The notes under the pieces were generated by a model. The model had not been told where the DNA came from. It worked only from the letters and a program-made list of their open reading frames with translations, and searched no databases. The position numbers and the translations under genes are program-made. Shown here piece after piece: positions 56,032-64,000 of a stretch of 64,000 nt of DNA (positions are counted from its first letter, which is position 1; each line of letters opens with the position of its first letter). This DNA is from Tuctoria greenei (lineage: Eukaryota; Streptophyta; Magnoliopsida; Poales; Poaceae): contig JAYESD010000004.1 of the NCBI GenBank assembly GCA_036927565.1, positions 86,990,942 through 87,054,941 on the forward strand, given 5' to 3'.

Positions 56032-57120
56032 TTAAGCGTAGAACTTACGGAGGTGCTCAATGTTCCAAGGATTTGGGAGAGGTGTCCCATTCTCAGTTGC
56101 CAAGCGAACGCATCCGGGACGGGATACTTTGATCACTCGGAAGGGTCCCTCCAAGCTGGGGGAGAGTTTGTTTAACCCTTCTCTGGATTGTATTCTCCGT
56201 AGCACCAGATCGCCTTCCTTGAGCTGTCAGCTGTGAACATGTCGTTGGTGATAGTGCCAAAGAGCTTGGTGGTATCGGGTATTCTAAACAGCTGCTCGGC
56301 ACCTTCTCTCCTCAAGGAGGTCAAGGTCTTCACGCCGGAGCTGGTCCTGCATGGCTTCGTCGGAGGTCCAGACCCGGAGCGACCCCAAGGTGATTTCCAG
56401 AGGAAGGACTGCTTCAGCTCCGTACACCAGGAAGAAGGGTGTCTATCCAGTTGACCGGTTTGGAGTTGTCCTGTTGGCCCATAGAGTGGGCGGAAGCTCT
56501 TCGATCCAGTTGGCTCCATGTTTTTTTAGGCGCTCATATGTGCGCGTCTTGAGTCCTTTCAGGATTTCTGCATTTGCTCTCTCGGCTTGGCCATTGCTTG
56601 TCGGGTGAGCTACAGAGGCGTAGCTGCCTTGGATGTTGAGGTCTTTGCAGTTTCCTTGGAAAGCAGAGCTTGTGAATTGGGTCCCATTATCTGTTATGAT
56701 TTTGTTAAGAACTCCAAATATGCATACAATGGAATGCAAGAAGTTGATAGCTGATTGCTTGTTTGTTGTCACAACTGGAGTTGCTTCCGGCCACTTGGTG
56801 AACTTGTCAATGGCAACATACAAGAACTTGTAACCTCCGACGGCTCTTGGGAATGATCCCAAGATGTTCATCCCCCACACAGCGAAAGGCCATGTAGGAG
56901 GTATCATTTGTAGAGGCTGAGCCAGTGTGTGAATTTGCTTTGCATGGAACTGGCATGCTTCACATTTCTTCACTAGCTCAGTTGCATCCTGGAGCGCTGT
57001 AGGCCAGTAAAAGCCATGCCGGAAGGCTTTACCGACCAGCGTGCGGGAAGACGCGTGGTTCCCACACTCGCCTCAATGGATTTATGCGAGGAGCTCGCAA
57101 CCTTCTTCCCTTGTGATGCA
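56032..57120 (-). pseudogene. pol (IN): integrase, Tat-B pol C-terminus
   Basis: The finger (GECGNH region, KKCEACQFHAKQ) and core (ITDNGTQFTSSAF, SNGQAERANAEIL) are as in Tat-A. The first catalytic position is Asn (WGMNILGSF) where Asp is expected. Stops are at 57082-57084, 57073-57075 and 56443-56445 (TAG, GAG in Tat-A). The natural TAA is at 56032-56034. After the core the frame stays open to the end and encodes a chromodomain-less C-terminus ending HLRKFYA. Confidence 0.88.
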
Positions 57121-57894
57121 TCGCATTAGGACGCTGTTGGAACCACGCCGGTAGAGATCCCCTTCTACTAGCGTGTCTCTTTTAGCCAATCTGACTATCC
57201 GGTCAGCGGATACATCATCGTCAGGAAGGATATTGTCTTTCAAGTAGCCCTGAATCTCCGAGATCCATGCATCGGAGCTTGCTTGAGCATTTGAGTCTTG
57301 CGTGCTGGGTTGCTCGGAGCTTCCAGCAGCACCTACGACCCTTGATGGCTGCCATGGTAACAGGGCCATCGGGACCGCCAGCTCCGGGATGCTGGTCTCG
57401 CCTCCTTCGCTCAGTTCGACAGGCTGAGCTGTGGGTTTTGACAACCTCAGGACGAAGGTTCCATCAGGAGCCGGAGCTCCAGTTGACGCTTTCGTCGAGA
57501 GTTCATCAGCTTCAACGTTATGGACACACTGGACATGGTGGATATCCAGGACTTCGAAGTCCTTCTGAAGCCTCTGGACTTCAAGGAGATAAGCAACTAG
57601 TTGAGGATTGTTACAGGAGCATTCACCCTTCACCAGTTTAATGATGAGCTGCAAATCTCCCTTGACCAATAGCTGCTTGACACCGTATGATAGTGCCACC
57701 TTTAGTCCATAAATGAGTGCTTCATATTCCGCCATGTTGTTGGTCGCCTTGAAGTCAAGGTGGACCATGTATTTTACCTTCTCCCCGGTTGGAGCGAGGA
57801 GAAGGACTCTAGCTCCGGGCCCCTTCTTTTGCATGGAGCCGTAGAAGAAGAGGGTCCAGTGAGGTTCAGTGAAGACCGGAGCCTTGAGTTCTGA
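57121..57894 (-). pseudogene. pol (aRNH): second (archaeal-type) RNase H and linker, Tat-B pol
   Basis: The domain is continuous in one frame: FFYGSMQKKGPGARVLLLAP, NNMAEYEALIYGLKVALS, VKGDLQLIIKLVKGE, HNVEADELSTKAS. The first catalytic Asp (DGS in Tat-A) is Tyr here (YGS), so the enzyme would be inactive even without the upstream stop at 57895-57897. A Pro/Ser-rich linker leads to the integrase finger. Confidence 0.85.
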
Positions 57895-59574
57895 CTACTG
57901 CTCACTAGGGCCCCCAGGGTTTGATGGAGAGGGGTTCCATTCCGCCACAAAGTCCGCCAGTGCTTGACTCTTGATAGCTTGTCTTGGGACGAATTCAAGA
58001 TCAAATTCGGCCAATTCCGCTGCCCACTTTGCAATATTCCCAGTTGAGTTGGGATTATGCAAGATCGCACGCAGTGGATAAGAAGTCACCACTGAGATCT
58101 TGTGAGCTTAGAAGTAATGGTGAAGCTTCCTGGAGGCGATGAGAACTGCATAAAGTAGCTTGTGCACCTCTAGGTATCGAGTCTTGGCATCATGTAGTAC
58201 TTCACTGATGAAGTACACTGGGCGCTGGACTGTCCGGACCCTCTCGGAGGGGCCCAGAGCTTCCTCCACATCGACCCGGACCCTCCCGGAGGGGTCCGGA
58301 CCTGCTTCGGGGACCTCCAAGTCCTTGCTAGAGGAACTCGGAGCTTCTACTGGAGCGACCCGGACCCTCCCAAAGGGGTCCAGATGTTTTGGAATAACTC
58401 CCTGTAAATCCAAGTCTGGGGGTTGGGACCCAGACTCACCTTCAGGAACCTCCGGACCCTCTCGGAGGGGTCTAGATTCCTCAACTTGGGATGGTTCTGG
58501 TCTCTCCGCAACCAGGACCATGCTGACAACCTCGTCGATTGCTGAAATGTAAATCAGTAAGGGCTCACCAGGGTTCGGAGCTACCAAGGTTGGTAGAGTG
58601 GTGAGGAGCTGCTTTAGCTCTTGGAACGCCTTTTCTGCTTCTTCAGACCATTGAAATGATCCGGACTTCCTCAATAGCTTGAAGAAGGGTAGCGCCCGTT
58701 CCGCCAGTCTTGATATGAATCGGCTGAGGGTGGCTAGGCGTCCAGTCAGTTTCTGGACGTCCTTGATGCGAGCTGGTGGCCGCATCTCCTCTATGGCTTT
58801 AATTTTTGCTGGATTTGCCTCTATGCCCCGGTGGTTTACCAGGAAACCAAGAAGCTTTCCGGAGCTAACCCCAAAGACGCACTTGTCTAGGTTCAGCTTC
58901 GTGTGGGTGACCCGCAGCTTGTCGAAGACAGCCTGCAAGGTGTCAAGGAGTGACTCCTTGTCCTTGATCTTGACGACGATGTCATCAACATACACTTCCA
59001 CTACGTCTCTGATGAGCTCTCCAAAGGTTTTGTACATAGCTCGTACAAATGTTGAAGCTGCATTCTTGAGACCAAATGGCATGGCAGTATAGCAGTACAA
59101 TCCATCTACTGTGATAAAAGAAGTATGTTCTTCATCTTCCCTAGACATTATGATTTGATGGTACCCAGAATATGCGTCTAGGAAACACAGTAATTCACAC
59201 CCGGAGGTGGAATCCGCTATCTGATCTATTCTAGGTAGTGGGAATGGATCTTTTGGGCATGCCTTATTCAGTGTTGTGTAGTCGATACACATCTGAAGCT
59301 TCCCGCCGGCCTTGGGTACAACGACTGGGTTTGCCAGCCATTTTGGATGGAAGACTTCTCGGATGAATCCAGCTTCAAGCAACTTCTTCACTTCTTGTCA
59401 TATGAAGTTTTGTCGCAATACGGATTGCTTCTGAGGCTTCTGATGTACGGGCCGAGTGTCAGGATAGATCTTCAGATTATGCTCGATCACTTCCCTAGGG
59501 ATCCCAGGCATTTGCGATGGTTTCCAGGCAAACACGTCGACATTAGCCCGGAGGAAAGTGATGAGCGCGAGTTC
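57895..59574 (-). pseudogene. pol (RT-RNH): reverse transcriptase and first RNase H, Tat-B pol
   Basis: The RT is open for 427 codons (58108-59391): IREVFHPKWLANPVVVPKAG, MCIDYTTLNKACPKDPFPLP, LCFLDAYSGYHQIIMSRED, MPFGLKNAASTFV and the catalytic VYVDDIVVK. The palindrome-built linker (58236-58476) and RNase H (PVYFISEVLHDAKTRYLEVH) follow. Stops: TGA at 59398-59400, TAA at 58108-58110 (CAA in Tat-A) and TAG at 57895-57897. Confidence 0.92.
58236..58476. repeat. four GGACCCTCCCGGAGGGGTCC-like palindromes inside pol of Tat-B
   Basis: Units start at 58236, 58278, 58362 and 58454, at the same spacing as in Tat-A. The second unit is a full palindrome apart from its centre. They encode DPFGRVRV-, DPSGRVRV- and PSERVR-like peptides on the minus strand. 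Confidence 0.72.
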
Positions 59575-59577
59575 CTA

Positions 59578-60342
59578 TTTGTCATTCAGACCTCCTGATA
59601 TATGGGTGGTCTGAGCGGCATCGGAACCAATTTAGACGACTTTGACGGGGATGTCGGTGTCGCCGCTTGGTTGCACGCGAGGTGCGGAGGTTGAGCCTCG
59701 TTGACGAATGCTCGGGGGTTTCAGAGCTTGTTCCTGCTTGGATTCTTCCTCCTGCGCTGTAGCAAGCGCATGAAGTTCTTCTAGAGCAGTCACTCCGGCA
59801 GTACGGTCTCCGCGGATCCGGAGAACGCCAGCTGGTGTTGTCATCTTCAACACCAAGTAGCCATAATGAGCAGCAGCCATGAACTTGTACAAGGCGGGCC
59901 TGCCCAGAATGGCGTTGAAAGGCAAGTTGATCTGAGCAACGTCAAAGATCAACTTCTCAATGCGATAATTTTCCCGAGTCCTGAAGGTCACGGGGAGAGT
60001 AATGGCACCAAGTGGTGTTATGGCCCCCGGACCTACTCTAGAGAAAGGTCGGGAGCGGCGAAGGTCCGAAGGTCGGAGTTGAAGCTTGACAAAAGCTTCA
60101 AAGCTTATGAGGTTCAGCCCCGAACCTCTGTCCACCATTACATGGTGGAGTTGAATGTTATTGATGGTCGGAGATACCATCAATGGTAGTTGACCAGCTC
60201 CGATCATGTTCCGAGGGCAGTCTGAAGCATCAAAAGTGACGATGGTGTCCATCCACATTCGATGAGGCTCCACCCTGGCTGTAGGAGCTACTGAGGCCAT
60301 GTCCTGCCGCATGGTCTTGAGGACACGGCAGGATATGATGTC
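59578..60342 (-). pseudogene. pol (PR): aspartic protease, Tat-B pol
   Basis: TFDASDCPRNMIGAGQLPLM, active-site segment VMVDRGSGLNLISFEAF and LIFDVAQINLPFNAILGRPA. Tat-A has DEGS where Tat-B has DRGS, so the active-site neighbour has changed in both. An in-frame TAA is at 59632-59634 and the TAG shared with Tat-A is at 59575-59577. Confidence 0.83.
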
Positions 60343-61986
60343 CTACGAACCACCAAAGATGGTGTTCATGGTCTTCTGACGCTCATTGTCGAAGACGTCG
60401 GAGTCATCGTCGACAGAGGTGTAAACAGCCTTCAATACCTTTTTAGGGTCCTGGAAGCCTAACTCCTCTTCAGCTGGAGCTTCATCGACTTTCTGTTTTC
60501 CTTCCCTCTGATGAAAAGGAACTTCTTCCCGGTGCTTGTTGTAGCGCTCGACAAGGTTTTGGACCTCCCAGCAGTCCTCCAAGTTGTGGCTGTTCGACTT
60601 GTGGATGGGACACCACACTTTGAAGTTGCCACCGTCTTCAGAGGACAGCCGAGGTCGTTTCTCGGGGCGTGGCCCCCGGCCACCCAGAGCTACTGCAGCA
60701 GTAGATGTGTCGGCCGACGACTTCTTCTTGCCGTTGAACTTTTTCTTCTTTTTGCCACTCCCGGAGGTAGTGGCTTTGCCTTTGGAGGATTTTTTGCCAT
60801 CCTTCGGAGGTGGTTTGGAGTGCATTTCACAGCCCTCCGCAGCTTTGGCACACTTGTCTGCCAAGCTGAAGAGCTCCGTGACGCTGGTGATCTCCTTGAC
60901 CACCAGCTTCTCCAGCATCTTCTTATCTCGTACGCCCTGTCTAAATGCCACGATAACAGAGGTGCTGGAGATAGAAGGAATAGTATTTCGTACCTGGGAG
61001 AACCTCTGGATGAATGAGCGCAAGGATTCTCCCCCCTTCAGCACGACTGCAAAAAGGTCCAGTTCGGTGCCTAGTCGGGTGTATGAACTCCCGAAATTGG
61101 CGGTGAACTGTTGGCACAATTCCTCCCAACTATTGATAGAGTTGTGAGGAAGGCTCATGAACTAGGACCTGGCGGTCCCAGTCAAGGCCACTAGGAAGTA
61201 GTTGACCATTACGGCCTCGTTGCCTCCTGCCGCAAGGATTGCGGTGGTGTAAATTTGGAGAAACTCAGTGGGATTGACAGTCCCGTCAAATTTCTCTGTC
61301 AGGTGAGGCCGGAACTTTTGTGGCCATCTGACCATGCGTAGGTGCATGGCCAGTGCAGAATAGCCTCCTCCTACTCCCTCGGGAGCAGGACTATCTCGAG
61401 CCTCTCGCCTTTCGGGGGCACGCTCGATATGGACACAACTGTTCTGTTGACGATAACAGCGATCAAGCTCCGCCCGGAGGTCATGAGTTGAAAGTCTGGT
61501 TACCGTATGAGTGCGTCGTGCCCCAGAAGGTAGCGACGTAAATTGCTGTGACACAGCACGCCTCCTATTTTGGGAAGCATGCGGACCCAGCCTGCCCGAC
61601 ACAATCTGGCGCTGCGATGGGGCCCGCCCCGAAGGGGGAGGACCTTGGTTGCTAATGCGGTCGGCTACTGCTGCAACCAGATGTTCCACATCATCCCTCC
61701 ACTGCTCCATTGCACCCTGGGATGCACCTGGAGGTGGTGGACGTTGGAGGAGAGCACGCGCTGCATGAAGCGCGTGTTCATGGTTGTTGTTATTCGCCGA
61801 TGTGGTGACCGACGCCGATGCACCGTCACACTGCTCAGCTTGACGTGCTGGTGCAGGCAGTGGCGGTGGAGGCATGACTCCTCCTGGAGCCATGGGACCT
61901 GCTGGTTGCTGCATGTTGGAGGGATTGCCCCTAGCGGGTTGAACAGCAGGGTTGCCGTTGGATGATCCAGCAGCTGAGTTCACCAT
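60343..61986 (-). pseudogene. gag: gag, Tat-B
   Basis: The start is ATG 61984-61986 (MVNSAAGSSNGNPAVQP). Regions in order: low-complexity N-terminus, RLSTHDLRAELDRCYRQQ, gag core (WPQKFRPHLTEKFDGTVNPT; MSLPHNSINSWEELCQQFTA), Lys-rich stretch, zinc-like WCPIHKSNSHNLEDCWEV. Only two stops interrupt it: TAG at 61162-61164 (TGG in Tat-A) and TAG at 60343-60345 (TGG in Tat-A). It is better preserved than the Tat-A gag. Confidence 0.88.
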
Positions 61987-62003
61987 ACTTGAAATCTCGG
62001 GCG

Positions 62004-62021
62004 CCCCTACCTGGCGCGCCA
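62004..62021 (-). other. primer binding site, Tat-B
   Basis: The minus strand reads TGGCGCGCCAGGTAGGGG two bases inside the LTR. An 18-base match to the 3' end of a plant tRNA-Arg is likely (inference from remembered tRNA sequence). TGGCGCGCCA is itself palindromic at its core (GGCGCGCC). Confidence 0.7.
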
Positions 62022-62023
62022 AC

Positions 62024-62904
62024 TGTCGGTGTTTGGATCTGGCAGATCTCCCGACACTACCTTTGGTAGATCGAGGAGTTGTAGTTCGGTAATGGGCGCG
62101 CAGAGATTCAAGAAGGTGAAAGACAATTGTACACAGAGATTTATGTGGTTCAGACCGCCTGAGCGTAATTCCCTACTCCACGGGGTGTGTTGGTGTTGTA
62201 TTAAGCGTGTGAGTCTAGAAGAAGCTCCAGAAGAAGAAGCTCGTCTAGCTCAGGGAGTTCAATAGTGGTCTAGAACCGTCTCTTGTGTATCATCGGCCAA
62301 TCCTTTTATAGTACAAGGACTGGTCGTTACACTATTAGTCTGGCCCGACATGTGGTCCCGGCGGTTACACATGCTTGATACACAATTAATGAGGTTAATT
62401 ACCCTTAATAGCCTGGTAACGGGTCTTAACAGTGTCGTTACTAGTATTAAGGGCCATCCGATCGTGTGTCATTAATATAGTATTAATGACACTTAATCGG
62501 GTCTTGAAGTCTTTGATTGCTCCTTGAAGGTCTGGAGCCGTTGGGGGGTCCACCAGCCTGATTATTGAAGTTGAAGGTCCGGCGGTCGCCACATGGCAGC
62601 TCTGGAGCTTACCGTCGTGGACGGGTAGGTCCAATGCTGTTGGACACGTGTTAGTACCGGAGCTTCCGTATGTCTGGGGTTAGGTCCGGGGGTGCCATAC
62701 TGGTATTCCGTCCGGAGCTTCCCATGTGTGGGTGATAGCTCCGGTCTTATGATACACGTGGCGGCCCTGGGACTAACCATGTCGGGAAAGCAGGTCCGGT
62801 TACGCCTGACATGTGGGGCCTTCCTATGTCTTTAAATCTGGTAGATGGAGTTTTCTTATGATCTTCGCAATCCCAAGGGGTATCCGGTACGGAGGGTACC
62901 GACA
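62024..62904 (-). repeat. 5' LTR of Tat-B (881 bp)
   Basis: The right LTR, followed by the target duplication GACAT. TATA-in-hairpin at 62297-62323 (one arm mismatch) and 12-bp inverted repeat at 62466-62492. By eye it differs from 49764-50645 at a few percent of sites. Confidence 0.92.
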
Positions 62905-64000
62905 GACATTAATCAACTCGGGGGGGGGGGGGGTCGAGTGGGGGGAGCCATGGTTGTCGGCCAGGCAGAGAGGGGACTCGGGTGGGGGGGGGGGGGCTCG
63001 GGTGGGGTGGCGGTGGGGTAGCAATGGAGGGAGGGGGGAAGGGAGAGAGGAGGGAGCTTACTTGGAGCGGCGGGCGCGAGGGTGACGCGTGGTGCCGAGC
63101 GACCGCGACGCGACGGCGGCAACGACGAGCGACAACCTAGCAACAGCGAATGGTGGAGGCATGGCGCAGCGGCGAAATGACGAGGAAGGCATGCCAGGCT
63201 GGGTAAAAAGGAATAATTAACGATGGTTAGGGCTGTCGTTGCCAATTAAGGGCTTATTGGCGACGATTAGGTCCACTGTTGCCATTTATGGCCGTATTGG
63301 CGACAGTTTGGGTCTACTGTCGCCAATTATGGCTCGAGTGGGCCTGGTACTCAGCCCATATCGAGGACGTCCCTTATTACTGCCTGTGGTCCGTTGCTCA
63401 TAACTAATTGGCCACGGGGGCTAGGTTAACCATCGTGAATTAGGGACTTGTAAATGACGGCTGGACCTAGCCATCGCCAATTACTTAATTAACGACAGGG
63501 CCGTCATCAATAATTTGTTTGTCATTTATGGTTGGGATTAAATAAGAAAATGTGTGATTGACTAAATTATAAAATTAAGGGTTAATAATTAGTTACAATG
63601 ATTAATGGTTAATGATAGAAATTAACTGCTAATTACTCGTTGTTTGAAATTTTATTAAATTTTAGACATCTAAAATTTAGACATCCCCTTATAATAATAA
63701 CAAGGAAGGTGCCCGCCAACTTGAATATTTTTTTAAAAAATTGCGAATATTTTTCTATTTTACAGACGGGCTGGATGGCCGCGAAACCCTATCTGAGGCC
63801 CCACCACCGTGCCTGCCGCAATTTTGTAGGAGCTTTTCTTTGGGATAATTGTGTTTCAACTACAGTTTCCAAGTCAAATTGTGATTCAGACATCGTTTTT
63901 CAAATTTTGTGATTTAACCATGAGTTTTTTCAGCTGAAGCTCAACATTATCACAAGTTCGATAAGTGCTCCTAACGGTGTTAACTTTACGGTGAATAGAC
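62905..64000. other. right flank: G-rich tracts, CACTA-like subterminal repeats, no gene seen
   Basis: After the duplication come two G-runs (62921-62934 and 62986-62996) and a GC-rich stretch to about 63180. Between about 63210 and 63530 are repeats of GGCGAC and GTCGCC units in both directions, including a 12-bp inverted repeat ATTGGCGACAGT/ACTGTCGCCAAT (63296-63327). Such units are typical of CACTA subterminal regions in grasses. From 63540 on the DNA is A/T-rich without recognisable features. No terminal CACTA was found, so the identity is tentative. Confidence 0.45.

Larger units (their letters stand above)
49764..62904 (-). mobile_element. Tat-B: complete Tat-lineage Ty3/gypsy retrotransposon (13.1 kb)
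   Basis: LTRs at 49764-50645 and 62024-62904 begin TGTCGG and end CCGACA. The perfect target duplication GACAT is at 49759-49763 and 62905-62909. The layout is the same as Tat-A. All gag-pol pieces lie in one frame over about 1,984 codons (61986 to 56032), broken by about ten single stop codons and no evident shift. It is longer than Tat-A mainly because its antisense gene has a 30-bp repeat tract that Tat-A lacks. Confidence 0.94.

Noticed and set aside
62921..62996. G-runs of 11-14 bases (also at 40580, 43338 and 43461) as G-quadruplex signals
   Set aside because: Single homopolymer runs in polypurine or simple-sequence contexts; they may also include sequencing slippage, so no function is claimed.
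63640..63912. 90-codon plus-strand frame at the right end
   Set aside because: A/T-rich, no motif, no supporting context; could be chance.

Overview
The window is plant nuclear DNA, almost certainly from a grass (Poaceae). It is a nested stack of transposable elements, and I found no ordinary host gene. The evidence is the set of families present: Tat-lineage Ty3/gypsy elements with an antisense extra gene, a Tekay/Del-type chromovirus, SIRE/Maximus-like Ty1/copia with an extra 3' ORF, a Cassandra TRIM with 5S-like LTRs, and a CACTA (En/Spm) transposon. Nearly every reading frame is broken by stops or shifts. The species cannot be named from this sequence.

Layout. 1-2776: 5' end (gag and 5' LTR) of a minus-strand copia element. 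2777-3001 and 15713-21529: a decayed minus-strand CACTA element (TNPD-like and TNPA-like genes). Into it are inserted a complete Tat element (Tat-A, 3002-15712, TSD GAACT) and a complete Cassandra TRIM (15973-16738, TSD ACTGC). 21530-27883: 5' part of a plus-strand Tekay-like gypsy element (C), cut off in integrase. 27884-46516: a second member (E) of that family, internally deleted, whose 5' LTR is split by a complete 12.2-kb SIRE-like copia element (D, 29823-42005). 46517-46808: unassigned. 46809-49646: minus-strand solo LTR of the Tekay-like family (TSD TTTAT). 49764-62904: a second complete Tat element (Tat-B, TSD GACAT). 62905-64000: A/T-rich and G-rich DNA with CACTA-like subterminal inverted repeats.

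How the parts work. Each Tat element carries gag-protease-RT-RNaseH-second RNaseH-integrase on the minus strand. A spliced antisense gene lies on the plus strand between the 3' LTR and the pol end, and the two genes converge on about 1.3 kb of DNA studded with small hairpins. Copia D carries gag-pol plus a separate downstream ORF3 that appears to have its own promoter.

The most unusual pattern is regulatory. Unrelated families carry dense arrays of short imperfect palindromes built on TCCG/CGGA half-sites upstream of their TATA boxes. The GGACTAGTCC/GGACTTGTCC type is shared by a copia LTR and the gypsy LTRs. The CGGATGATCCG type lies in copia D LTRs and again upstream of the ORF3 promoter. 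Other points of note are a 30-bp coding minisatellite that explains most of the Tat-A/Tat-B length difference, a Cassandra-gypsy chimera joined at microhomology, and loss of the first catalytic Asp in all three gypsy integrases where that position is present.
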